Source of the DNA: Blastobasis lacticolella
Lineage: Eukaryota; Arthropoda; Insecta; Lepidoptera; Blastobasidae
Reading direction: 5' to 3'
NCBI GenBank assembly: GCA_905147135.1
Contig: LR990048.1
Location: 16,972,563 to 17,036,562, forward strand
DNA: 64,000 nucleotides
Notes under the pieces: generated by a model
What the model was told of the DNA's origin: nothing
Database searches by the model: none
What the model saw: only the letters and a program-made list of their open reading frames with translations
Translations under genes and position numbers: made by a program
Shown: piece after piece, positions 10,007 through 21,650 of the stretch
Position numbering within the stretch: position 1 is the first letter of the stretch
Layout: every line of letters starts with the position of its first letter

Positions 10007-10428
10007 GAAGCGGCAGCAACTCGCGCGCGAGCAGCCTGAACCGCTTCGACCCTAAGTACGCGTCGTTCGGGCCGCGCGCCCCCCGCCCGCGCGCCGCGCC
10101 CCCCGCCCCCCACCTCGCCACCTTCTCCTCGCCCCCCGCGCCGCCCGCCCCCGCCCCCGCCCCCGCCCCCGCCAACGCCCAACAAGCCCCCCCCGCGACA
10201 TCCAACCAGGACAAGTACGCCACAGTGCGAGCCCCCCGACGCGCCGAGCCGCAACCCCTGTCCGCGGCCGCTTTGGAGTACCGCTCGCTGCAGAGGCCGA
10301 GGCGACAGCCGGCTCAGCCCCACCGCCGCCGACAGGAGAGAACCGAACGCCCGGACCGACCTCACCAGGGGCCCCACCAGTACCACCAAACTGATGTGCG
10401 TGACTTATACGCGGTCACGGAGTTATAA
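10007..10428 (+). CDS. Post-stop extension, last exon with PDZ ligand
   Basis: Open for 140 codons in the phase set by the previous donor, closing at TAA 10426-10428. It begins SGSNSRASSLNRFDPKYASF, passes through a Pro/Ala-rich low-complexity run (about 10070-10195), then DKYATVRAPRR and LEYRSLQRP, and ends DLYAVTEL. The last residues VTEL fit a class I PDZ ligand (S/T-x-hydrophobic-COOH). YASF, YATV and YRSL fit YxxPhi and echo YATL before the stop. The GC-rich block matches the open frame and falls away after TAA. It could also be a fossil 3' UTR exon; the long antisense open frame here is a by-product of GC richness. Confidence 0.55.
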
Positions 10429-12999
10429 GGAATGGAAGCCGCTAAAATCTGTTTGTAAGGCGAGCCGGCGGAAATTTGACGCCTGATTTGAGGGTCTGAG
10501 GGGTTAAAGGCCTTAACGATCACAGCGCTAAAATGTTGCCGTTTGAGCTAGCCTTCTGAAAGCTAAACGCACCTTTATAAGACTTGAGTTTGGTTGGTGT
10601 ACGAGAAAAGGTGGGAAGTATACGAATACGATACGAAAACCAAAAAACAATTTTGTGCATCAAATCTGGAAGTGAATGTTGTCAGCCGTTTGAAATACGT
10701 TGGTATTTTTGACTCGATTCCGCCGAAAAAGTTAGACTACGACGTGACGTGACAAAAAATTATCTCTACTAAGGGACTGTTTTCATTCGAATATTGGCTA
10801 TGCTGCTATCATAGCGGATAGAGAGAGTGAAGTGTGCTTAGACTTAGACCATAAATGTTTAGGCAGAAATGCGAAGTGAGAATTATTTCGACGGTTACCG
10901 CGTTGGTACTAAAGAAATGTGGCAAAGGCGACAAAATTAAAAGTGGATGTTTAATAAAAGATTGCTCAAATCTTTGTAATTTATGTGAATACTTGTCTGA
11001 TGTATTGAATTGAACAATATTATGTAAAATATTAATTTATTCCTTTACTATTAATTAGTACATAATAAAGGGTTTTCGAAGTGTTTTTTTGCACAAAATG
11101 TTTTATAAAACTTTTTTGTACGGTGGAAATTTCGAGCGGCGGGGAAGGCCTACGTTATTGTTTTTGAAATTTTTCGTAACAATAGGAAACGCAATTATGT
11201 TCGTCAGTTGATGTATTGTGCCGTCGTTTAATTTAAAGAAAAGGTTTCGACGAATCATGAAGATAAAATGTCCATACTAAAGGCTGTGTTACCATACACT
11301 AACACTTTTAATGACCAATAAATTAATGATGATTTTTCACACAAGCAAATAAATGTGGTTAAAATAACTGTGACAGACTGTGCGTTTTTGACTCTGTTTT
11401 CGCTCAATCTAGTATTAAGGTTAATTCCGGTTACGGTGTAACATTGGGCTAACTTTTGACTTTGATATCGACTAACGACGGTTTCTTGTGAGACCAGGTG
11501 GTATATTTTTGAACCGCTTCTAATACCTGTCTTTTCTAGCAACTTACCACGAACGTGAAAGGGTCAGGTAGCGCACGCAACAAAAATAGGACACCTGATT
11601 TTTTATTTAGGGAATCTATTATAAAATCTTCTGATTGACCCGATTTTGTCTTTACACACAAATTCCATTTTCTAAATCCACAACATATTTTTTTAGTTCA
11701 ATTTATTTATTTCCAACAAATACGAAACCGTGGTTTTTCGGCAACGTCATAATGTTACAATCATAGGTGAATGCTTGTTAGTAAGTCTAGATGAAATGCC
11801 AAATCTGTAGAAGTTTCTGGCGATATTCGTAAGGATAAATACTAAACTAAATTAGTATCGGCTTTGAGCCTGAATGTAGGGTACTAAAAGTGTTGTATCT
11901 CTACTTAACATTTTACAATATGTATATAGCGGTGTGTTTATCGGGTTTACTGCTAAAGGTTAAAATCTCGGCCAGAACACGTCTATGGAACATCAGGAAG
12001 AGTATATAATTCTTTGTTAATATTTTAATGGCGGTAGTTGAATAATATCGATAAAAAATCGATTACTTGAAGGCATTAGTCGTATTACAATCGATTAGAC
12101 TTGAAGTCGTTGAGTTCTGGCCTTCATGCCATCTAAGTCTCGAAAGACCAGGCCTGCGAACCCTATTTAATATAGCCTCGTGTGTGACTTTTTATATTTA
12201 AATAAAATTCAATCTTTTGCATAGTCTAAAAGGTAATAGTCGAAATTTTTTTACTAATTAGAATCTCTAGAACTTATGATTTCGGAAACAGCTCGTAACT
12301 ATTTAGTGTAAAGTAGCACGGGTCTACTTGTACATATTTATTTATAAGTACACTTTAAAACTATGAATAGTTAAATAGTAATTGAGAAATTAATCGAGCA
12401 TTCCATCGTGTGTGAATTAGATGAAATCGGTAGGATGCAAATCAATTTGAACTCTCTGTAAATGTAAATATGGTGCAAAACTGCCATCTGATACGAATGT
12501 ACTAGTAATAAATTAGTCACTAATGTAAAGGACAAATTCTGCTCCAGCTATAACACCACAAGAACGTAGATTTTAATCGGAATCTTTCAATGAAAATGAT
12601 ATTATTTTTACTGCTAAATTGATTAAAGAAGTTAATCTAATATCATTTTTAGGAGATATCCCTAATATTTGTAATCTAAATAGCTCTGTATTTACTTAGT
12701 GTTAAGATGAAATGGTACCAGTGGAACTATAAATAAATAAAACTAGACGAATACGTTTTGTATTTCAGTATTAAAATAGGGAATTTTGTGAGATTTTACA
12801 ACGACGTTTGTATACGTTTTTTTTTGATGGAGCAATAATATTTTTTTTTCGCTTCTAGTGCGGGCTTGTATTGAAATGATTGAAGCAGTACGACTAATAT
12901 TTTTTCTTATTTATTGAATGAACTATCCATATACACTTTTCTCGTGAACAGCTCATTTCTTTTGAGTCCCAAATAGACGAGTCCTTATTTTTTTAATGT
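10429..12999 (+). other. Probable 3' UTR and intergenic AT-rich sequence
   Basis: AT-rich, essentially free of recognisable repeats. Candidate poly(A) signals AATAAA lie at 10953-10958 and 11064-11069. No coding exon was recognised. The absence of transposon debris compared with the rest of the window would fit a long 3' UTR. Confidence 0.4.
10953..10958 (+). terminator. Candidate poly(A) signal
   Basis: AATAAA about 525 bases after the last in-frame stop of the host gene; a second AATAAA lies at 11064. Which one is used cannot be told from the sequence. Confidence 0.3.
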
Positions 13000-13008
13000 A
13001 ATATTCGC

Positions 13009-13075
13009 CAATCGGTTCCCGAAACTCTTCAACCAGTCTCAGGGTCTCCAGCAGAAAACCTTGCTCAACCTCTTA
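13009..13075 (+). repeat. Interspersed repeat C, fragment
   Basis: Shares GCCAATCG, then CAACCAGTCTCAGGGTC and the AACCTTGCTCAACCTC pattern with 32024-32095, and in reverse with the end of 47640-47805. Class unknown. Confidence 0.5.
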
Positions 13076-14780
13076 TTTTTTTTCTATATAATATAAAAAA
13101 GAATATCTGTCGATGGTTTCAAAACAATCCCGCACACTTTTCATGGTACCGTAAGCAGTGTATTCGCCAAAGATAATGCATAATTGATCATAAATAGTAT
13201 ACAATAAGATTAATGTAATTTATTATAAGGTATTCGTAGTTTCTCATCATTCGTGTTGCATATTTTCATTGAAAAGTTTGAAAAATAATATAAATCGTGT
13301 TACTGTCTATGACTGATATTGCGGTTCATGAACATAAGAATTGGAAATTCAATAAAACTGTTATATTTCCGAACATGCTAAGCAACTGTGCAATGCGTAT
13401 GTTGAGTTTGTATTTTGAATCTGTAAATTGCGATCTGAGTAACTGGGAATATTTAAATTAACGTAGCGTACCCTATTTAGTTTTTATGTTGAAAACACTG
13501 TTCATATACCTATATTATATATGTATAAGGATTTATTTTCTATAAGAACTCGGATGGAGTCTGCTTGATATGAAGTAAAAGCCCTTTTGAACTAGCGAGG
13601 AAAAGAAAAACCTATGTTGACTGGTCATGAGGAGAAGCTGCTAGGTATGTACCTACATACAATGAAGGTATATTGAGTACCAAGTACTACTATTTATTTA
13701 TCCCACAAAGGTAAAACATTGACAAGTTAATGACTGGAGCATTTCTACCTATATTATACTCAGAACACAAAGATTTTGCAATAATGTTGTACATAACTGT
13801 GTTCAGTCTAAATGTTTCTTTATTAAATTATTTATTCATACATATTTACAAAGAATTTATGTAATATATCAGTTATCTATAGCACCTATAGTACAAGTTT
13901 TGCTTAGTTTGACGCTAGATGGCGCTGTATGCGTTTCCCTTTATCATAATAACTTAAATTGGCTTTAGATTTAATCTTGCCAATCCTGCACTTTTACTTC
14001 CATATCAGCAGACTAATCTTTATGTATCGAAATGACTAATACAGAACACAATAAACCAAATTATATTAAAATGTATATCTGTTGTAAACGATAAGACACC
14101 AGTTTCAATGTAATTAATGCACTCTATTTATAAATAATTAATAATTAAAGTTTAGCCTGGGACAGAGGTGCATCACTTCTAACCTAATAAAGGTTTCGAG
14201 TGCAAATGCACTAAAGATGTACTTATTTTATTTATTATTCTATAATCCGGTTTAAGAATTATCAGATTATTCAAATCATTATATGAGCCGGTGTTCATTA
14301 TCTTATCTTCAGCTATAGACATACGTAATCCATGCTATCTATAATCTGTCCAGACTGACATGTCTTATTTGGTTAAGGAAATTATGTATTTAAATGGATA
14401 ATGTGCAGCAGTATTCCTTGAAATTTACATTCTATTTGTTTCTTGTATAATTCTCGACATCTATACACAATGTACGTAGCGTGATTGATACAGCAAGTTG
14501 TGATTTTGGGCATTGTTTCTTCACCAAATAAGACAAGTCAGTTTAAACAGATCATACACGTAGACCATACTACGTTGATAAAATTAAACAGGCGACGAGA
14601 AAGACCCGCGTAGTGACACGACGGCACGGCAAGGAGACGAGTAAAATAACTCAAAGTAAAGTAAAACAAAGTACGCAAAGTAAAGTAAAGTAACTCAAGG
14701 AATGATATACATAACTATAGACACACTCACGCCCGTATTCCATAGCAATGACAATAAAGTATAGGGGTCCATATTGTCAT
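13076..14780. other. AT-rich sequence with a SINE B scrap
   Basis: No gene recognised. At 13858-13945 lies the 3' half of SINE family B (ATCAGTTATCTA, then TTTGCTTAGTTTG and CTAGATGGCGCTGT). Confidence 0.5.
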
Positions 14781-14787
14781 CATAATT

Positions 14788-15005
14788 GTCATCCGAGTGG
14801 TTAAGGCTTCTGCCGAGGTCCGCTTTGATGATGATTCTGGGGTGTTTTGGCTATCCACGGCGACTAGTGCCAACTCGCACAATCCGTTAGGGAAGAACCG
14901 ATTCGCCAGGGCCGCTTGGCGTTAATATCCCGGTTGTGCTCTCGCGCACAAGGGCCCGGGGTCCGCCTAGACCATGATCCAGTATTTGGCAGATCTGATA
15001 ATTAA
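14788..15005. mobile_element. Composite SINE scraps
   Basis: Left end has CCGAGTGGTTAAGGC, a tRNA A-box-like word on the + strand. The right end (14918-15003) is the reversed 3' part of SINE family A (GGCGTTAATATCCCGGTTG and AAGGGCCCGGGGTCCGC). The opposite orientations suggest two SINE fragments next to each other. Confidence 0.5.
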
Positions 15006-16310
15006 CCAGATATAGTAGTTTACAATCTTATTGTTTAATCTTTGTGAAAGCAAATAAATATGAATATGTGGAAATGTCAACCTAGGCTTGGCGCAGTATT
15101 GCTTCCGTACCCACGATCGTTGTTAGTGGAGTTTGAACATTATTGTCATTGTTTTAAGTTACATTTTTGCTCGGCTCGTAGTCGTCGGAGATGCTAGGAC
15201 CTTTATGGAGGTTTGAAGTGATGTACATTTGTTCCTGTAGTCATTTGTGAGAGGCGTCGAGTCCGTAACGGGCTAATACACAAGGGCTACTAATTTTTGT
15301 TACATTTTGTACTGGAGATTGTAATGACACAATATTTACATAATTTGTACGTATTTTTCACGTCCCTCGTTGTGTGAAATGATTAATCCAAGTATCGTAT
15401 TTATATTGTAAGTTACAGCAGTTACCATTAATTTCAATGTAATTTATTTACTTATTCCATTCGTTTGTGTAGGTTTCACTTGTCATATATTAACTTCATT
15501 TCTAATTACAGAATAATCCTCTATATTTTGGAATTTATTGTAACGTACTCTAGTCGGCGGCGAATAAAGCACATCGGGTAGTTTCGGCTTCGCAGAGAAG
15601 TACGAACTAAGCCGAAGTGTATTACATTTTACCATCTGTACAGCCGTCGGGTGCGAGAAACAAGTTTGTGCCATATTTTCTTTTGTTTGTTTTTTTATAA
15701 TTATTTGAAAATGGAATCTTACATTTTGTTAAGTCGTTATTCTCCTATATTTGTTAAGCGTTTTTTAGGATTCCTATTTTGTATTTAATTTTTTACGCAT
15801 TGTTTTGATTTTGATGTCAATTAAGGTGCGCCCTGTGTATATTGAACTTAATGCATTTTCATCGCGAATATATTGTGAGTAATTATTAAAACAAACGCAC
15901 ATCTTCAATTTTAAATGATCACAAATGAATTATAGAGATAAGAGCAACAACATGATAAAAAAATGAACAAAAACAAACAAGAAAAAAAAAAAAGGAAAAG
16001 GTACTCCTGCGTATCAATAAACTCAATAAATAAAATGGACAATATAATTGATTATTACTTACAATGTATTCGTGCATTTAGTATCGTAAGTCTCGATCCG
16101 AGGTTACTCCGTGTATTGTAATACTATTAATAAAAAGGTTGATGAGTATCGAGTATAGAACAAGTGTATGAGTTTACAATGAAAATAATAAATGGATTAA
16201 AATTATTTTCTCGTTTTTTTCTATTTTTCTTCTACGTAATATTGTATAGGAAAACTAATGAAGGTGAGGAGGGCAAGTAGTGAAATGTAGAGTTTGATGA
16301 AAGATTATGG
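15006..16310. other. AT-rich sequence, nothing recognised
   Basis: No exon, SINE box or inverted repeat was recognised. Several AATAAA words are present (for example near 16018), any of which could be a distal poly(A) signal for the upstream gene. Confidence 0.4.
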
Positions 16311-16456
16311 CATGAAGTATGACCCCTGACCCCTAGGTCAGTTCTCTCTGCAGCTGACATAATATATCAGTTGTTCACTTTTCATTCTTCTTTTGGGATA
16401 AACTGGGAGATAACACAACAGCACTGCAATATTTCATCAAAATCCTGACTTGTGAC

Positions 16457-17292
16457 TAGAGATGAAACGGATAGTGGTTTGGCCGGATACCGGATACCGG
16501 ATATCCGGCCAGCTTCTTAGCCGGATAGCCGGATATCCGGCGGCCGGATATTTGGCTGAACTTAGTCTCTGAACAAGTTTGTGCAAGCTGTAATCGTAAG
16601 GTGGGACTTTAGACGACTGCACGTGTTTACGTGATTTCAAGTCTTCCTTCAATGAGAATAATTTGAACAACTCTTTCGACCTCGAAAGTATTCGTAGTTT
16701 CGAAATACGGGCTTACACATGCCCCCAGCATATCGGAGGACAAACGACATGGTATATTACATCTAAATATAGAGTAATTCGTAATTTTATCCAGCATAAA
16801 CCTAGATTGACTTTGAAAAAATGTTATACTAAACAACACTTGTCCAAACAACACACGACAGAAATGCGCACTTTTTACGTTAGTCAGTGGGTGTCACCAT
16901 GTTCGGAAAAGTACGTATCTAATGTCCACACTCGTGGAAGTTGCAAAGTCTCAAAAATCCCAGAGAAAATTAGAGCACGCCGAATGCGATTGTATGGGCA
17001 TGTGCTCTGTCACCCCAAAGACCACTATGGTGCAAGTAGCCCTACATTTGTCGATGACGACGCGCTGCCGCGGTAGGCCCCACTCGCCACCTGGCTGACG
17101 GCGACATTGATTTATTATTGGTAGTAGATCAATGGACGGCGATCCAACAGGACCTGATGGATAATATCATTGACGCGGTACTATCCGGTATCCGGCCGGA
17201 TATTAACGCGATATCCGGTATCCGGCCGGATAGTGAATTAAGGCCGGATAGGCCGGATACCGGATAGCAACCGGATATCCGTTTCATCTCTA
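16457..17292. mobile_element. hAT-type element, 836 bp
   Basis: Perfect terminal inverted repeats TAGAGATGAAACGGATA are flanked by the 8-bp target duplication CTTGTGAC (16449-16456 and 17293-17300). The empty site is seen in copy 1 near 743, where CTTGTGAC occurs once. Both ends carry many subterminal GGATATCCGG/CCGGATAC words (about 16480-16555 and 17180-17280). TIR style and 8-bp duplication identify the hAT superfamily. The interior does not encode a recognisable transposase, so it is non-autonomous. Confidence 0.9.
16663..17076 (+). pseudogene. LINE-like fragment inside the hAT element
   Basis: Open for 137 codons. The part near 16965-17030 reads KIRARRMRLYGHVLCHPKDH, resembling the R-R-x-R-x-x-G-H-V region near the C-terminus of RTE-like retrotransposon polyproteins. 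The rest matches nothing I recognise. Most likely decayed retroelement sequence carried inside the hAT element rather than a gene. Confidence 0.45.
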
Positions 17293-18558
17293 CTTGTGAC
17301 ACGTTTTGCGTCTAAGACCAACGATATTTTAGGTGCCCCTGCTAACAGGATAATGGAGATCAGTCGCTTCACTGTAATTACCTGACCTACCAAATCCATG
17401 AACATGGTCAAGGCGGAGCCTGGGTCCTCGCGCGCGGGAGCAGAACCGGGATGTTGACTCTAAGATCTTTACTATTTTTATTATAAGTAAGGTAAATCGT
17501 TTGTTGTAAATCATATCTTTATTTTATGGGGTCATCACCATCAGCCCTATTTTAGAACCGCTCGCATCCTCCACCCATCGATCCACTCCACGCTCGATTT
17601 TCATGTCAATGTTGTCATTCTCGCTGCGTTGGAGATCGCTGCGGTAAAAACACAACAGAGAGCGCTACTGTCCATTTTTGGGTCCAGTGCTCCTAGCTGG
17701 TCTGCCTGTAAGTATAATATTATAGTGTAAGTATAGCATGATGGCAGAACAATTCTTAACCCCGCGACAACCACCCCCGCTGAGTTACCAATATATATTA
17801 CGGAGAGGAGCATATCTTTTGTTTTCGCGCCAAAATGAAGGAATTTTTGGTATCATAAAATATGGGGTGCGTACTATTGTTGTATGTTCACGAAGTTCCT
17901 GATATTATTAGAAACATATTGTAACTCGTTTTTCAATAGGTGCATAGATGCCTGATACTAACCTACCTAATTTTATTGGGGAATATTACTTGCGGCTAAT
18001 TCCGGTGACCGTAATTAGCCACATAAAATTTTTAAGTACCGTATAGATAAGTAAGTTTTACATTTATTTATCTTAATCTATTATTACAGGTATTAACCTA
18101 ATGCCTAAACAAGTAATAATTTATATCTACACTCATAGCTTAATGTTACAATTACATATTCGAAAACAGTCGTTTAAGGGTACCCTTTTTTACACCAGTC
18201 TATAAAAATTTAAAAAAATACTTTTCTATGCCTTTACTTACTATTTTCATTGCAGCTGTAACGTAACATAACTTTTTAATCATTATGCAACACTTAAATT
18301 TTTGTCGGGCGGCGAAATGGCCAAATGTAGGCTGAATACCTAAATGTGAATTTCCCGCCGCTTGATATCCTCGACGCGTAGATACAACAGAACTGACTCG
18401 CAGCTTACTTCCAGCTTAGTTGAGAAAATTATAGGTACCTACGATATTTTAAGTTGAGAAAATTAGGAATTAAAACACTCGTGTCAAACTATTATCATAC
18501 CCGGCTACGCCTCGTATAATAAACAGACACTCATGTTTTAATACCCCCTTTTATATGA

Positions 18559-18978
18559 CAATGAGGAGTTTTCCAGTAGGTATTGATAGTTTGTTTCAAA
18601 AAGCATCAATAGATGGCGCTCCTACAATTTTGGTAATCTTCTTTTAATCTGTATGATGGTGGCAGTGATATTATGCAGCCAAGTAATACTAAACTTGAAA
18701 ATAAAGTGTTTATTAATATAAACATAACTGTTAAAGGTTGAACGAAGTGTAAAAAGAAATATTTATAGAAGTTGGCACTATGTTCCATTATTATTACAAC
18801 CTCTAAAATGGTTGAAAACTATTGACAAATATAATATTATCCAATACAACGTACCCAGTGTTTATATCCTGTTTGTTAAGAAAATATTTCAAGCGATTAT
18901 CAATTACCAAAATTGTAGGGGCGCCATCTAGTGAGTGGTTAGGAATGCCTTAAATGCCTATTGGAAAACTCCTCATTG
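18559..18978. mobile_element. MITE with long inverted ends, 420 bp
   Basis: Left end CAATGAGGAGTTTTCCAGTA is mirrored by TTGGAAAACTCCTCATTG at the right. A second inner inverted pair holds GATGGCGCTCCTACAATTTT (about 18613) and its mirror near 18920. Target duplication is unclear. No coding capacity. It lies in copy 2 of the duplicated segment, in the stretch missing from copy 1. Confidence 0.75.
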
Positions 18979-19059
18979 CATTAACTACTATTAAGAACCT
19001 ATCTTTAAACTCTAACTTATGAATAGCTGACTTTATTTTCAATTCACTCCGCTATTACA

Positions 19060-19275
19060 TATTCACAGCGGTGAGGAAACAACTTGATGAAACCTGCAAC
19101 CAGGCGACTGAATATGTAACCATAATCCAATCTGGTCAGGTTTCCCTTTTAACAGAATCACGGAGGTCAGATGGCAGTTGCACCACTGTAATGATCTGAT
19201 CTGAAAAATCCTGGATCATAGTCAAGGCGGACCCCGGGCCTTCGTGCGCGTGACCACAACCGGGACATTAACGCC
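19060..19275 (+). mobile_element. SINE family A, 5'-truncated
   Basis: Body words GATGAAACCTGCAACC, CAGGCGACTGAATATGTAACC, AATCTGGTCAGGTTTCCC, GTCAAGGCGGACCCCGGGCC and CACAACCGGGACATTAACGCC are in the same order as in the full copies at 38246 and 63208. The tRNA head is absent. Confidence 0.75.
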
Positions 19276-19296
19276 TCATTATTATTTTTTATTTTA

Positions 19297-19527
19297 TTAC
19301 GTATTCACAACTAACTTGGACACCCTATGATATATCTTATTATATTAAAGAATGTTATGGACAACGATAAAATAATGTTTAAAGCTGATATGGAGTAAAA
19401 AATATTTGTTAGGTACCTACCTCTCCCGAAAAATGTTAGTCCTGGCCCACGGAGGAAGAATTTTGCGGTGACGCTGCGTCTCTTGTGCGACAAGGGATCA
19501 TGATAAATGTATAGGATTTTTTTTTCT
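19297..19527 (+). repeat. Duplicated segment, copy 2 (right part)
   Basis: Matches 3518-3757 and ends at the same T-run. Copy 2 has no LINE insertion between its left and right parts, only a MITE and a SINE. Confidence 0.8.
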
Positions 19528-19970
19528 GGTACGTTACGTATGATTTGTGTCTTGACCGGTACCTAATAGGTATCTATTGACTGGTATTACCCTATCAATG
19601 TGTATAAAACCGGTCAGGCAAACTATTTACAAAATGTTGATTGTGCCTAAAACTTAAATAATAACTTATTTCAGTTTCCATAAAATTATAGTAGACTAAC
19701 TAAAGTAACACTGTAAAGAATTTATCAAAGAAATTGTGAATATATGTTTCAAACGAAACTCGCTTTCTTCACACATATTATTGTAAGAAACGGGCGGTAC
19801 ACGCGCCGTACCTTTTCGATTTGTTTTCCGTGCGTTTCGGTGGGGTTACAGCCGGAGAGGTGATGCGCGGGTGTCTACCCTCATATGGAAGCGGGTAGGC
19901 GTCCCACCCTCACATTGAATTGTCAGTTTGTTGTTGATCCGGAACTTCACGGCGCACAACTTACGCGCTT
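19528..19970. other. Spacer, nothing recognised
   Basis: AT-rich, then a GC-richer stretch near 19790-19965. No element ends or coding motifs were recognised. Confidence 0.4.
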
Positions 19971-19974
19971 ATTA

Positions 19975-20549
19975 CACATGTCTAAATTCAGTAGACTAAA
20001 TTCAGAAGTAACTAGCTTCTAAATTTAGAAGCTTCTGATTACACTGTTCTAAATTCAGTTACTAAATTAATTTATGGTTGAAGCATTACGAAGTCGGACG
20101 TGTCATGTACGAGAAATGGCTGCAGTACTTTTGAATTCCCGCCAGTCTGTTTTACATTTTATTTAGATGTTGCGTTCGAAAACTGCACTGCTTGACATTT
20201 ATATGAAAAGTAATCATGATTCTTATATAAGTAAGCGATCATCTTGGCGTTAATGACGCTTTCGAATAATGTGTAGTAAAATACTTTATTTCATTAATAA
20301 ACATACAAAATCGTGTGCCTAATGTTACAAGATTAAACTCACACAGTTAAAATACCAGGCATAAATGAGTTTCTGAACGTCCATCTGAATTACTAAATGC
20401 TATGACACCTTCCTAAATGCGTTTCTAATTAGGCTTCTAAATTCAGAAACCATACTTTCTTCTAACTTTAGCATCCTAACTTACTAAATGCGATTACATT
20501 TGACTGAATTCGGTAACTGAATCATTTAGTCTACTGATTTAGGCATGTG
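19975..20549. mobile_element. MITE with subterminal CTAAATTCAG words
   Basis: Left end CACATGTCTAAATTCAGTAG and right end CTACTGATTTAGGCATGTG are imperfect inverted repeats. Further words of the type CTAAATTCAG, GACTAAAT and TTCAGTTAC recur inside both ends in mirrored orientation. Flanks GCGCTTAT and GCGCATTA are a possible but imperfect 8-bp duplication, hinting at hAT. No coding sequence. Confidence 0.6.
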
Positions 20550-21315
20550 CGCATTATGAATGAACGTGTATCTGAAAATTGTTTTTTCCTTAAGTGTACG
20601 GCAATACTCCATTTTCCCTATATACTTTTAAACACTCGAAATAAATTAAAGAATCATCAGAGAAATTTAGTATGGGTGACGAACCGTTTTAAATGTTGTT
20701 ACCTTCTCAATACGAGCAGAAACTCATATAGTCTAGTGTTTGCCCAGGACGCTACACTCAGCTAGGGTCTACTAGCGAGTTAATTTGACGGCATTAACTA
20801 TTCATGCGTCCGATCGATGTAGCCTTCGTAAAGAGGTAGCGCCAGCCTGAATTCCTAAGTAACCTAAGTATATATTTTGTTGGTGTTTCCCTTGGTAATC
20901 GAAGTAGTTCAGCGGATGTGCAAACTGCCTCATTTTTGACGGTAAATTGTATTTGTGAACGAACATTACAACTTTGTGGCACCTAAACTTTTGGGCTTTG
21001 TAACTGCTGTTGATGTGCTTCTGGGCTTTATAACTGCTAGGGCATTACTACGTGACTACAAATCCCAAGGCATTTTAACCTTATTTAATGAGCTAGTCTA
21101 GGTTTGTAGTGGAATATAAATCACACTGAAATCAGAGTCTCCGTACTCTCCGTATTTCGTATTATTAACTACTAGTGACAATAATCGTTTAGCATAGAAT
21201 AATAATACTTTTTTCCATTAGACAGCACTACTATATTAAATTCAAACAAATTAAATTCATACATCGACACAGGTCTGAAATTCTCTATTGGCAGATTGGG
21301 AAATTTTGCTTACAC
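20550..21315. other. Spacer, nothing recognised
   Basis: No element ends, exons or known repeats recognised. Confidence 0.4.
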
Positions 21316-21329
21316 ATGTTTGTGGTTTG

Positions 21330-21650
21330 GGTCCCCGGGGGGCCCCACATCATTGATACGGCTGACACGGCGGTAACTACGCTCTTGGGCTGTACCTACT
21401 ATGAGGAATGTTTTGAGAAACTATTTGATTTGATACCCACAACACAACTATTTCTCGCTTGTACTATTCGGATGTGGAATGAGCTCCCAGTCAGCCACAG
21501 TGCTTCCTTTAGACATTGACATTGGGCCGTTTAAGAGGTATAGGTACTAGAGGTGGGCAACGCATTGGTGATGCTGATGTCCATAAGCGGCGGTGACCTC
21601 TTTCCATCAGGTGGCCCGCTTACCTCTTTGTCTGCCGTATAACTTTAAAA
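21330..21650 (+). pseudogene. LINE C-terminus and 3' UTR
   Basis: Contains the C-terminal RMWNELPVS block and the 3' UTR words GGCCGTTTAAGAGGTA, GGTGGGCAACGCATTGGTG and TCCATCAGGTGGCCCGCTT, also found near 56200 and 61830-61920. Frame is broken. It belongs to the same lineage as 2177-3480. Confidence 0.65.

Larger units (their letters stand above)
16311..18395 (+). repeat. Duplicated segment, copy 2 (left part)
   Basis: Direct repeat of 596-2137, with the hAT element 16457-17292 inserted. Order and orientation of all landmarks are kept. The two copies are about 15.7 kb apart and flank the host gene exons. Confidence 0.8.

Noticed and set aside
9823..10389. 188-codon minus-strand open frame, Gly-rich
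   Set aside because: It is antisense to the GC-rich Pro/Ala coding exon at 10007-10428; high GC removes stops on both strands, and the splice sites support only the + strand.
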